64,000 nt of DNA from an uncultured Actinomycetes bacterium (GTDB lineage: Bacteria; Actinomycetota; Actinomycetes; Mycobacteriales; Nakamurellaceae), in the NCBI GenBank assembly GCA_937926105.1, contig CALANS010000136.1, positions 1 through 64,000 on the forward strand. Direction: 5' to 3'. The notes under the pieces are model-generated. The model worked only from the letters and a program-made list of their open reading frames with translations. It made no database searches and was not told where the DNA came from. The position numbers and the translations under genes are program-made. Shown one piece after another: positions 31,245 to 39,349 of this stretch; position 1 is the first letter of the stretch; every line of letters starts with the position of its first letter.

Positions 31245-32927
31245 GTGCGCAGCGACGAGCTGACGGTTCCGGACCGGTCACATCCACATCCCGTCACCGC
31301 CGTATCACCCGGCCCGCCTTCCGGCACCGAGATCCCCTTGGAAGCACCTCCCGGTGAGGAGTGCGGCGTGTTCGGGGTGTTCGCGCCCGGCGAGGACGTC
31401 GCCAAACTGACCTACTACGGGCTGTACGCGCTGCAGCACCGCGGCCAGGAAGCCGCCGGTATCGCCGTGTCCGACGGCGCGCAGATCGTGGTGTTCAAGG
31501 ACTTGGGCCTGGTCTCGCAGGTCTTCGACGAACAGAGCCTGTCCAGCCTGCACGGCGATATCGCGGTCGGACACACCCGCTACTCCACGACCGGGTCGAC
31601 CACCTGGGAGAACGCCCAGCCCACCTTCGGTTCCACCTCGGTCGGCACCGGGATCGCGTTGGGACACAACGGCAACCTGGTCAACACCGCCGAGTTGGCC
31701 ACGCGGCTGGCCACCACCGACGGTGCCCGCCGCCGGCCCACCGCCACCACCGACTCGGACATCATCACCCGGCTGCTGGCCGCCACCGCCACCGACACCG
31801 GGCTGGCCGAGGCCGCGATGACCCTGCTGCCGGATCTGGCCGGCGCGTTCTGCCTGGTCTTTTGCGATGAGAACACGCTGTACGCGGCACGCGACCGGCA
31901 CGGGGTGCGTCCGCTGGTGCTGGGTCGGCTGGAGCGCGGCTGGGTGGTCGCCTCCGAGACCGCCGCGCTGGACATCGTGGGCGCCTCGTTCGTGCGGGAG
32001 GTGGAGCCCGGCGAGCTGCTGGCCATCGACCAGGACGGGTTGCGCAGTGCGCACTTCGCTCCGCCGGAGCCCAAGGGCTGCCTGTTCGAGTACGTCTACC
32101 TGGCCCGACCGGACACCCACATCGCCGGGCGCAGCGTCTACGCGACCAGGGTGGAGATCGGTCGCCGGCTCGCCGCCTCGGCGCCGGTGGAGGCCGACAT
32201 GGTGATCCCCACCCCGGACTCGGGCACCCCGGCAGCCATCGGCTACGCCGCCGCCTCCGGCATCCCGTACGGCCAGGGTCTGGTGAAGAACGCCTACGTG
32301 GGGCGCACCTTCATCCAGCCGTCCCAGACCATCCGGCAGTTGGGTATCCGGCTCAAACTCAACCCGCTGCGGGACGTGATCCGCGGCAAGCGGCTGATCG
32401 TGGTGGACGACTCGATCGTGCGCGGTAACACCCAACGCGCGCTCGTTCGAATGCTGCGCGAGGCCGGCGCCATCGAGGTGCATGTGCGGATCGCCTCGCC
32501 GCCGGTGCGCTGGCCGTGCTTCTACGGTATCGACTTCCCGTCCCGCGCCGAACTGATCGCCAACGCCGGATCGGGTCCGGAGGACGTCGAATCGGTGCGT
32601 CGCTCGATCGGCGCCGACACCCTGGCGCACGTCTCGCTGGCCGACCTGGTGGCCGCGTCGGAGCAGCCGCGCAGTCGGCTGTGCACCGCGTGCTTTACCG
32701 GCCAGTATCCGATACCGGTGCCCGAGCAGGTAGGCAAGCACGTACTGGAGGGCATCGCCCGGTCCGTGCAGTCGCCGCCGGACGGGGCGGTGACGCAGCT
32801 GCCCGGCGCGCCGGCACCGGTCAGCCGGGCCGGGGCTGCCGCGGGGGCGCCGGTGGGTACCGGATCGTCGGTGGGTACCGCTCTGGGCGCCTCCTATGGT
32901 GCCGCCGACTCCCTGCGCCGTCCCTGA
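31245..32927 (+). CDS. purF: Amidophosphoribosyltransferase
   Basis: 560 residues, GTG start. It makes 5-phosphoribosylamine from PRPP and glutamine, the first step of purine synthesis. After a 39-residue propeptide the nucleophile is Cys40 in EECGVFGVFAP. The PRPP loop reads VVDDSIVRGNTQRA. The four iron-sulfur cysteines of the Bacillus-type enzyme are visible in PKGCLFEY, RWPCFYGID and LCTACFTGQYP. A low-complexity Ala/Gly/Ser tail of about 55 residues follows the conserved end. The gene leads purF-(leader ORF)-purM. Confidence 0.96.
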   Translation: MRSDELTVPDRSHPHPVTAVSPGPPSGTEIPLEAPPGEECGVFGVFAPGEDVAKLTYYGLYALQHRGQEAAGIAVSDGAQIVVFKDLGLVSQVFDEQSLSSLHGDIAVGHTRYSTTGSTTWENAQPTFGSTSVGTGIALGHNGNLVNTAELATRLATTDGARRRPTATTDSDIITRLLAATATDTGLAEAAMTLLPDLAGAFCLVFCDENTLYAARDRHGVRPLVLGRLERGWVVASETAALDIVGASFVREVEPGELLAIDQDGLRSAHFAPPEPKGCLFEYVYLARPDTHIAGRSVYATRVEIGRRLAASAPVEADMVIPTPDSGTPAAIGYAAASGIPYGQGLVKNAYVGRTFIQPSQTIRQLGIRLKLNPLRDVIRGKRLIVVDDSIVRGNTQRALVRMLREAGAIEVHVRIASPPVRWPCFYGIDFPSRAELIANAGSGPEDVESVRRSIGADTLAHVSLADLVAASEQPRSRLCTACFTGQYPIPVPEQVGKHVLEGIARSVQSPPDGAVTQLPGAPAPVSRAGAAAGAPVGTGSSVGTALGASYGAADSLRRP

Positions 32928-32976
32928 GAGAGCTCGGCCGTTGCGGCCGGTGTTGATACGAGACGAGGTAGCTGCC

Positions 32977-33021
32977 ATGACGATGCTTGGTGCCACGGCC
33001 CCGGAGGCGATGGATTCATGA
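32977..33021 (+). CDS. 14-codon leader ORF coupled to purM
   Basis: ATG at 32977 reads MTMLGATAPEAMDS and its TGA overlaps the purM ATG as ATGA. A GAGGTAG site lies 8-9 bases upstream of the ATG, better than any site in front of purM itself, where only the internal CGGAGG is present. It is in another frame than purM. I infer a coupling or leader peptide; too short to confirm by homology. Confidence 0.45.
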   Translation: MTMLGATAPEAMDS

Positions 33022-34100
33022 CGGTGCACCACCCGATCGGATCGGGGGCCACCTACGAGGGCTCGGGTGTGTCGATCGCGGCGGGGGAGGCCGCGGTGAG
33101 CCTGATGAAACCCTTCACCGAAAAGACCACCCGACCCGAGGTGATGGGCGGCATCGGCGGCTTTGCGTCGCTGTTCCGGCTGCCGACCGATCGCTATCAC
33201 CAGCCGGTGCTGGCCTCCGCCTCCGATGGGGTGGGCACCAAGTCGGCAATCGCGCAGGCCATGGACGTGCACGACACCATCGGCATCGACCTGGTCGCGA
33301 TGGTGGTCGACGACCTGGTGCCCTGCGGCGCCGAGCCGCTGTTCGTGCAGGACTACATCGCCTGCGGCAAGGTCGATCCGGACAAGATCGCGACCATCGT
33401 GTCCGGCATCGCGGAGGGCTGCGTGCGGTCGGGCTGCGCGCTGGTCGGCGGGGAGACCGCCGAGCACCCCGGGTTGATGGACCCCGACGACTACGACCTG
33501 GCCGCGACCGCGGTGGGCGTGGTGGAGGCCGAGGAGATCCTCGGGCCGGACCGGGTGCGCCCCGGCGATGTGGTGATCGGGATGGCTTCCTCCGGCGTGC
33601 ATTCCAACGGGTTCTCCATGGTCCGGCACGTGCTGCTGGACATCGGCCGGCTACCGCTGGACGGGCACGTGGAGGAGTTCGGACGCACCCTCGGCGAGGA
33701 ACTGCTGGAGCCGTGCCGAATCTATGCGTTGGACTGCCTGGCGCTGCGCCGGGAGGCCGAGGTACACGCCTTCGCGCACATCACCGGGGGCGGGCTGGCC
33801 GGCAACCTGGCCCGGGTGATCCCGCCGGGGCTGACGGCGCAACTGGATCGCCGGGTGTGGACCCCGCCGCCGGTGTTCGGATTCATCACCGCGCGTGGCC
33901 GGGTGACCCGGGAGGAGATGGAGAAGGCGTTCAACATGGGCATCGGCATGGTGGCCGTGGTGTCGGCCGACGAGGCCGACCGCGCCATGGCGGTGCTCAC
34001 CGCCCGGCACGTGCCCAGCGTGATCCTGGGCATGGTGGAGCCGTCCATCGACGGATCGACCGAGCGGGTCGTGCTGTCGGGCGACCACCTGCGGTTCTGA
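33018..34100 (+). CDS. purM: Phosphoribosylformylglycinamidine cyclo-ligase
   Basis: 360 residues. It closes FGAM to aminoimidazole ribotide with ATP. Characteristic segments are TYEGSGVSIAAGEAAVSLMK near the N-terminus, LASASDGVGTKSAIAQ, VDDLVPCGAEPLFVQDYIA, GGETAEHPGLM and SSGVHSNGFSMVR, then HITGGGLAGNLARV. The start overlaps the small leader ORF. Downstream comes a 167-bp gap with a long hairpin, then convergent genes. Confidence 0.96.
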   Translation: MTVHHPIGSGATYEGSGVSIAAGEAAVSLMKPFTEKTTRPEVMGGIGGFASLFRLPTDRYHQPVLASASDGVGTKSAIAQAMDVHDTIGIDLVAMVVDDLVPCGAEPLFVQDYIACGKVDPDKIATIVSGIAEGCVRSGCALVGGETAEHPGLMDPDDYDLAATAVGVVEAEEILGPDRVRPGDVVIGMASSGVHSNGFSMVRHVLLDIGRLPLDGHVEEFGRTLGEELLEPCRIYALDCLALRREAEVHAFAHITGGGLAGNLARVIPPGLTAQLDRRVWTPPPVFGFITARGRVTREEMEKAFNMGIGMVAVVSADEADRAMAVLTARHVPSVILGMVEPSIDGSTERVVLSGDHLRF

Positions 34101-34165
34101 GTGGCCCGAGCCGGCCTACCGACCCGCCCGGGCCAGCCGGGCGCGCTCCACGTCGTGAGCGTGCC

Positions 34166-34239
34166 CGTCCGAGCAACGGTTCCGTCGTCCTGGCAAGGGT
34201 TGGGGACCGTGCGAGGACGATGAAACCGTTGCTGGGACG
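34166..34239. repeat. Long intergenic palindrome after purM
   Basis: The arm 34172-34191 pairs with 34214-34233 in 18 of 20 positions, and CGTCC at 34166-34170 pairs with GGACG at 34235-34239, giving about 26 bp with three mismatches around a 22-base loop. It sits between convergent genes, so it may act as a two-way terminator, though no T-run follows. Confidence 0.85.
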
Positions 34240-34267
34240 AGCCGGGGCGTTGAGCGCTCCGCAGACA

Positions 34268-34927
34268 CTATTCGGCTCCGCGCATCGCGGTGCGGCACTG
34301 GTCGATCGCCTGCTGGGCGAAGCGGGCCTGCTCGGCCGTGCCGAACTCCCGGTACGCGGACAGCGCGGCCTCGAACTCCGCCAGGGCGCCGGGAAGATCG
34401 CCGGCCTCCTGCCGGGTCCAGCCCAGATTGTTGTGCAACGATCCGGCCCAGCGCCGGCAGCGTGACTCGTCGCTGGCCGCGGCGATCGCCAGGCCGTGAC
34501 GCGTCCACTCCTCGGCGCGGTCCGGCTCGGCGATGGCGAGCATGTGGGCGGCGTCGGCGGCCAGGAAGTCCAGGCCGGCAGCCTCGGCGGCCCGCAGGGC
34601 GCTCCCGAACAGCCGGGCCGCTTGGTCGGGATGGCCGGACGAGTTGCGCAATCGACCGCGTTCCAGGTCGGTGCGCACCGCGAGGACCGGATGCGACGAA
34701 GCGTCGATCTGGATGCCGTCCAGCAACGCATCCGCCTCGGCAAACCGCCCCTGTAGACCGAGCGAGCGGGCCAGCTGCGTGACCAGTTCGGCGCCAGCCA
34801 GCGGGGACCGTTCGGTGTCCAGCACCGTGCGGAACCGGTGTTCGGACCCGGCCGGGTCGTCGAAGTCCCAGAGCCGCTCGAGGGCACCGGGATCCAGTGG
34901 CGAGGGACCCGGATAGGTGCTACTCAC
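34268..34927 (-). CDS. Tetratricopeptide-repeat protein
   Basis: 219 residues, all helical, with TPR-like pairs: LARSLGLQGRFAEADALLDG, ERGRLRNSSGHPDQAARLFG, and NNLGWTRQEAGDLPGALAEFE at about 170-190. No catalytic or membrane domain is present. TPR folds bind partner proteins. It is separated from the upstream DUF3073 gene by 43 bp on the same strand, so co-transcription is possible. The partner is unknown. Confidence 0.8.
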   Translation of the reverse strand: MSSTYPGPSPLDPGALERLWDFDDPAGSEHRFRTVLDTERSPLAGAELVTQLARSLGLQGRFAEADALLDGIQIDASSHPVLAVRTDLERGRLRNSSGHPDQAARLFGSALRAAEAAGLDFLAADAAHMLAIAEPDRAEEWTRHGLAIAAASDESRCRRWAGSLHNNLGWTRQEAGDLPGALAEFEAALSAYREFGTAEQARFAQQAIDQCRTAMRGAE

Positions 34928-34970
34928 CGCGTCACGATCCGCTGCGCGTCAGGTCGGCGCCGCGGCCCGG

Positions 34971-35204
34971 TCAGCGACCGCGGGAGGGTGAGGCGTAATC
35001 GCTCTCGTCGTCGCCGTCGACGTACGCCGCGTACGGGTCGTCGTCCGCATCGACGTCCTCGCGCGCGCCGGCGTGCCGGTCGTCGTAGTCCTGCTCTCCG
35101 CCGGACAACTCGTGCTGCAAGGCCGTGACGTCGATCGAGGCGGTGTGGTACTTCAACGCCCGAGCGACCTTCGTCTGCTTTGCCTTCTGACGGCCGCGCC
35201 CCAT
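34971..35204 (-). CDS. DUF3073 domain protein
   Basis: 77 residues. The start MGRGRQKAKQTKVARALKY followed by ALQHELSG and an acidic DPYAAY tail is diagnostic of DUF3073, a small actinobacterial protein of unknown role. Its position near purM, on the opposite strand, matches Rv0810c of M. tuberculosis from memory. A TACTCT box about 80 bp upstream may be its promoter. Confidence 0.93.
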   Translation of the reverse strand: MGRGRQKAKQTKVARALKYHTASIDVTALQHELSGGEQDYDDRHAGAREDVDADDDPYAAYVDGDDESDYASPSRGR

Positions 35205-35281
35205 GGCGGACCCCCTTGCGCATACCCGGCGGGGCGGCCGATGGCGGCGGCCCCGGATGTCATGAATCTGTCGTGCCCCTA

Positions 35282-35287
35282 AGAGTA
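35282..35287 (-). promoter_or_regulatory. Candidate -10 box for the DUF3073 gene
   Basis: TACTCT on the minus strand fits TAnnnT and follows a small hairpin CAGGG-CCA-CCCTG. It lies about 80 bp before the ATG and downstream of the asparaginase stop. No good -35 box. Confidence 0.3.
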
Positions 35288-35336
35288 CAGGGTGGCCCTG
35301 CGCGGTCCCACTGGATGATCGCGGTTGCAGCGCGTC

Positions 35337-36317
35337 TTACCAGTCCAGCGCGCCCGGGATGAGTTCCACCACCCCGACCGGGTGTCCGCCGCCCAGCACC
35401 GGCTCGCGGGCCAGCAAGTCCAGCGCGCCGGATCCGTCCGAGTCCAGCCCGAGTCGCCGCAGCGTCGCCGTGAGCAGCGGCATCCGGGCCCGGGCGGCTC
35501 CGTCGGCGACCTTGATCGCCACCGCGGTGCCATCGGGCAGCGCCGCGCAGTGCACACCTTCGGCCCCACCCTTGACCAGCAGCCCCGGATATGCCCGCAT
35601 CAGGACGGTGTCGTCGCGGCCGGTGCCGGCCACCATCCACGGGTGCTCCCGCATGGCGGCGGCCACCGTCGCCTCGGGTGAGCCCGGCGCGGCGGCATTG
35701 ATCCGGCCGAACGCCCGGGCCAGCCCGGCCAGCGACAGCGCGAACAGCGGGGCGCCGCAGCCGTCCACACCCACCGCGGCGGGTGGCTCGGCGGCCAGGG
35801 CGGTGACCCGCGCCGCGATCGCCTGCTGGAGCGGGTGGCCGGGATCCACGTAGGAGCCGGTGTCCCATCCGGCAGCCACACATGCGGCCAGCATGCCGGC
35901 GTGCTTGCCCGAGCAGTTCATGTACCGACGGGCAGCGGCGCCGCCGGCGGTGACGACGGCGTCCCGGGCGGCCTGATCCAGGGGCAGGTCGGCCGGGCAG
36001 CCCAGATCCTCCTCGGTGAGCCCGGCCGCGGCCAGCACGTCGAGCACCAGTCGCACGTGCTCGGGCTCGCCGGAATGCGAGGCGGCCGCGAGCGCCAGGG
36101 TCCGGCCGGCCAGCGGGGCGCCGCAGGCGAGCGAAGTGGCCGCCTGGAATGGCTTGTTGGATGAGCGGGGGAAGACCGGGGAGGTGACGTCACCAACGGC
36201 ATGCAGCACGGCGCCGGAGGGATCGGTGACGACCACGCTGCCGTGGTGCACGCATTCGGTGAGGCCGGAGCGGACCACCCGGACCAGCGGAACGGGGCCT
36301 GCGGGGAAGTCGGGCAT
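35337..36317 (-). CDS. L-asparaginase II (PF06089 type)
   Basis: 326 residues from the ATG at 36317. It hydrolyses asparagine to aspartate and ammonia. Family blocks are GLTECVHHGSVVVTDPSGAV, PVFPRSSNKPFQA, LALAAASHSGEPEHV, the YMNCSGKHAGMLAACVAAGW segment and VDGCGAPLFALSLAGLARAF. This is the Rhizobium-type thermolabile or thermostable asparaginase family, unrelated to E. coli AnsB. The next gene upstream on the same strand ends 32 bp before it, so it may be the last gene of a ygfZ-ilvA-BKACE-asparaginase run, all linked to amino acids or one-carbon units. Confidence 0.9.
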   Translation of the reverse strand: MPDFPAGPVPLVRVVRSGLTECVHHGSVVVTDPSGAVLHAVGDVTSPVFPRSSNKPFQAATSLACGAPLAGRTLALAAASHSGEPEHVRLVLDVLAAAGLTEEDLGCPADLPLDQAARDAVVTAGGAAARRYMNCSGKHAGMLAACVAAGWDTGSYVDPGHPLQQAIAARVTALAAEPPAAVGVDGCGAPLFALSLAGLARAFGRINAAAPGSPEATVAAAMREHPWMVAGTGRDDTVLMRAYPGLLVKGGAEGVHCAALPDGTAVAIKVADGAARARMPLLTATLRRLGLDSDGSGALDLLAREPVLGGGHPVGVVELIPGALDW

Positions 36318-36348
36318 CGTGTGGTTCCTTGCTGCGATGAGGGGTGGA

Positions 36349-36996
36349 TCAGTCAAGTCCCAGCACCGCCCGGGCCTGCGGAATAGGCATCGGCGGCCGG
36401 CCGGCAATCCGGGCCAGGCCGGCCGCGCGGGCGATCAGCGCGATGTCGTCGGCGGGGCGCGGAGTGCCGGCCGGAGCGATGCGCGGGGGGCCGGCCGGGG
36501 CGGCGGGCTCGGGCCGATCGCTGGGACCCGGTTCGTTCGGGGCCGTGCCGTTCGGGGCTGTGCCGGTCGGAGCCCGGTCGGCATCGGCGGTGCCGACCCG
36601 CAGATGCAGCCCCACCGCCAGCGCGGCCAGCAGCACCGGCAGCGATGCCGGTCCGCGGCCACCCACCGATGCGGCGCCCGGATGCGCCCGGGCGATGCGC
36701 GCCAGTTCCACCAGCAGCTCGGGGCCGGCCAGCGAAGCCGGCAACACCAGCTCGGTGAAATCGGGCCCGGTGCGGTCCGCGGCCGGTGCCGCCACTCCGT
36801 CCGGATCGGCGGTCACCACCAGCCGGGTCTGCTCCCGGATCGCCGTCACCGCCCGCCGGGTGTCCGGTTGATCCGGCGCCAGGTGGATCCGTGCGGCGCC
36901 CACCTGCTCGGCGTCGATCGCGATGCGCAACAACTGGGGCAGGTCGACCGCGGCCGGGGCGACGGTGAGCAGCGTGCCGAACCGCCCGTCAGCCAT
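36349..36996 (-). CDS. Short, degenerate BKACE-family (DUF849) protein
   Basis: 215 residues from the ATG at 36996, overlapping the dehydratase stop by 8 bp. The start TVAPAAVDLPQLLRIAIDAE, the strand LHLRVGTADADRAPTG and the end ALIARAAGLARIAGRPPMPI-QARAVLGL align with beta-keto acid cleavage enzymes (usual HVRVGLEDN and VERAVRLAELLGRPVATPAEARELLGL). Normal members are 270-310 residues and bind zinc through HxHxR; here the place reads RIHLAPD, keeping only one histidine. About 70 residues of the barrel are missing and an Ala/Pro/Gly stretch is added. I infer a non-catalytic or decaying paralogue. Confidence 0.65.
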   Translation of the reverse strand: MADGRFGTLLTVAPAAVDLPQLLRIAIDAEQVGAARIHLAPDQPDTRRAVTAIREQTRLVVTADPDGVAAPAADRTGPDFTELVLPASLAGPELLVELARIARAHPGAASVGGRGPASLPVLLAALAVGLHLRVGTADADRAPTGTAPNGTAPNEPGPSDRPEPAAPAGPPRIAPAGTPRPADDIALIARAAGLARIAGRPPMPIPQARAVLGLD

Positions 36997-38089
36997 CGGC
37001 GAGCAACCGGGCCAGCAGTGCCGGGTCGATGTTGCCGCCGGACACCACGGCGATCCGGGTACCGGTCGGCAATTGGTCGGAGTGGAAAAGGTGTGCCGCG
37101 ACGCCGACCGCGCCACTCGGCTCGGCCACCACCCTGGCCTGCAGGGCCACCATCCGGGTCGCGTCCAGGATCTCCTGTTCGGTGACGGTGACGATGTCCG
37201 CGACCTGTGCCTGGATGTGCCGCCAGGGCAGCTCGCCGAGGCCGAAGGCGCGCAGCCCGTCGGCGATGGTGCGGCTGGTTTGCGCCGGGGTCCACGACCC
37301 GCGCTGCCCCGACCGGAACGACTCGGCGGCGTCGCCGGCCAGTTCCGGTTCCACCCCGATGACGGCGGTGTCCGGCAGCAGCGCGGCGACCGCGGCGGCG
37401 ATGCCGGAGATCAGCCCGCCGCCGGAGACCGGCACCAGGATCGCGGCCGGCGGCTGTTCCCAGGCCGGCTGCCCGGGGGCCAAGACGTCGTCGGCAATCT
37501 CCAACCCGATGGTGCCCTGTCCGGCGATCACATCCCGGTCGTCGAACGGCGCCACCAGCGGCTTGCCGGTCTCCCGGGCAATCTCCTCCGGGCGGGAGAA
37601 GCGCTGCTCGATGGGGACGAGTTCGACGGTGGCGCCGAGTGCCCGGGTCGCGTCGATCTTGCGGGCTGGGGCGTTGTCCGGGATCACGATGTGCGCGTCG
37701 ACGCCGAACGCGCGGGCGGCGTAGGCGACGGCCTGGGCATGGTTGCCCGAGGAGTGCGCCAACACGCCGCGGGCGCGCAGCTCCGGGTCGAGGTTCGCAA
37801 TCGCATTGAGCGCGCCGCGGATCTTGAACGCACCGACCGGTTGCAGCATCTCGGGCTTGAGCCACAGACCGGGCCAGGGGGAGCGCATCAGCGGGGTGCG
37901 CACCGCGGTCCCAGCGATGCGGGCCACGGCCCGGCGGATCTCGTCGAGGCTCACCAGGGGCTGGGTCTCCGGCGGCCCGTCGGATCCGACCCTGCTGGAT
38001 TGAACCCTGCTGGATTGAACCCTGCTGGATTGAACGCCGCCGATCCCGACGGCATCGTCACCGCCGGAAACCGCCACTTCGGTTGTCAC
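36989..38089 (-). CDS. Threonine/serine dehydratase (PLP fold II, no ACT domain)
   Basis: 366 residues, GTG start directly after the ygfZ stop. PLP lysine in PVGAFKIRGALNA, asparagine loop in AHSSGNHAQAVAYAAR, phosphate loop SGGGLISGIAAA and the serine in VVSGGNIDP are present. There is no C-terminal ACT regulatory domain, so this is the catabolic or serine-racemase-like type (threonine ammonia-lyase), not the feedback-inhibited IlvA. A three-fold VQSSR repeat at residues about 19-33 precedes the fold and looks unstructured. Confidence 0.88.
   Translation of the reverse strand: MTTEVAVSGGDDAVGIGGVQSSRVQSSRVQSSRVGSDGPPETQPLVSLDEIRRAVARIAGTAVRTPLMRSPWPGLWLKPEMLQPVGAFKIRGALNAIANLDPELRARGVLAHSSGNHAQAVAYAARAFGVDAHIVIPDNAPARKIDATRALGATVELVPIEQRFSRPEEIARETGKPLVAPFDDRDVIAGQGTIGLEIADDVLAPGQPAWEQPPAAILVPVSGGGLISGIAAAVAALLPDTAVIGVEPELAGDAAESFRSGQRGSWTPAQTSRTIADGLRAFGLGELPWRHIQAQVADIVTVTEQEILDATRMVALQARVVAEPSGAVGVAAHLFHSDQLPTGTRIAVVSGGNIDPALLARLLADG
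37991..38035. repeat. Three exact 15-bp repeats in the dehydratase 5' region
   Basis: CCTGCTGGATTGAAC is repeated three times without change, encoding VQSSR on the minus strand. Copy-number change would keep the frame. Confidence 0.95.
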
Positions 38090-38090
38090 G

Positions 38091-39224
38091 TCACCGCCTC
38101 CGGAAATCGTGGAATGACCCGCGGTCTACCGAGAAGGGGCGTCCGGCGGCCACGGTGTCGGCGGGATCCATGCGGGCGGCCACCGCGCCACCCTGCTGGC
38201 CGGCCAGCAGCGCATCGTCCGGCCCCACGCTTCGCTTGACCAGCGCCAGCGCGATCGGGCCGTCCTGGAAGTGGTAGGCGACGGTGCCGATCCGGCCGAC
38301 CGTGCGTCCCCGGTCGCCCTGCACGGGATCGCCGGTGACGGGCAACGTCTCGTCCGAGCCATCCAGATGCAGCAGTGCCAGCCGGCGGGGAGGCTGCCCG
38401 AGGTTGTCCACCCGGGCCACCGTCTCCTGCCCGCGGTAGCAGCCCTTGTGCAGGTGCACTGCCGTTGCCAGCCATGGCATCTCGTTGGGGATGGTGCGCT
38501 CGTCGTTGTCCACGCCAAAGCGAGGTCGGCGGGTCGGGATGCGCAGCGCGGCGGCGGCCCAGGTACCGGCGGGCGCGATCCCGGCGGCGATCAGCGCGGA
38601 CGCCGCGGCACCGACGCCGGCGCGGGGGATCACCACGTCTACCCCGTCCGGGGAGCCGCGTAGCCAGCCGCCGGCGGCTGGCCCGTCGGGCACCAGAGCG
38701 GCGTGCCCGGCCGGTGGTACGGGCACCCGTAGTACTGCGGCCAGCGCGGCGTCGGCGTCCCGACCGGACACCGTGAGTGTCGCGACTTCGCCGGTAGTGT
38801 CGGCGATCTCGACCTTGGACCAGAACCGCATGGACTCCAGGAAGGCCAGCAGCGCGGGTGCGGCGCCCGGCTCGGTGCGCAGGTGCACGGTGCCGTCCAG
38901 ATCGGCGACATCTGCCCAGTGCTCGACGCGCCCCTGGGGGGACAGCCAGAGCGCCTCGGTCGCGTCGCCGTCGGCCAGATCCGCCAGTTGCTGGCTGGCC
39001 AGCGAGTGCAACCAGGTCAGCCGGTCGGGGCCGGTGACGGTGATCTCGCCGGACGTCCACCGATCGAGCAGGACCGGCCCGCGCTGCGCGGCACGTTGCT
39101 CGCCCAGCGGGTCGCCGTAGTGCCAGGCCAGGCCGACATCGATGCGATGCTCGTCGTCGTCCGGCGTCGCGATCGCGCCGGGCCGGGCGAGCAGCGGGGA
39201 CACGGGTAACGACACGCTGCCCAT
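38091..39224 (-). CDS. ygfZ: Folate-binding protein YgfZ (GcvT-like, iron-sulfur cluster repair)
   Basis: 377 residues from the ATG at 39224. The signature KGCYRGQETVAR is exact (family K-G-C-Y-x-G-Q-E). The N-terminal LTWLHSLASQQLADLADGDATEALWLSPQGR and the central RFGVDNDERTIPNEM (in parts) also match. YgfZ uses tetrahydrofolate to maintain iron-sulfur enzymes such as MiaB. PurF above carries a 4Fe-4S cluster, a possible client, but this is inference. Divergent from coaA across 125 bp. Confidence 0.9.
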   Translation of the reverse strand: MGSVSLPVSPLLARPGAIATPDDDEHRIDVGLAWHYGDPLGEQRAAQRGPVLLDRWTSGEITVTGPDRLTWLHSLASQQLADLADGDATEALWLSPQGRVEHWADVADLDGTVHLRTEPGAAPALLAFLESMRFWSKVEIADTTGEVATLTVSGRDADAALAAVLRVPVPPAGHAALVPDGPAAGGWLRGSPDGVDVVIPRAGVGAAASALIAAGIAPAGTWAAAALRIPTRRPRFGVDNDERTIPNEMPWLATAVHLHKGCYRGQETVARVDNLGQPPRRLALLHLDGSDETLPVTGDPVQGDRGRTVGRIGTVAYHFQDGPIALALVKRSVGPDDALLAGQQGGAVAARMDPADTVAAGRPFSVDRGSFHDFRRR

Positions 39225-39349
39225 GGTAGGCGGGGGTGACGGCGCCCCTGGTCGGGGCGGTGGTCGTGGCTTCCGGTCCGCCAGGTGCGGCACACCTCAC
39301 ACCGGCTGCCGGTGCCCCCGGAGCGGCCGACCGGGCAGAATCACCGGGC

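Noticed and set aside
31305..33629. 774-residue open frame antisense to purF and purM
   Set aside because: It mirrors two conserved purine genes and has no recognisable domain, so it is a shadow frame.
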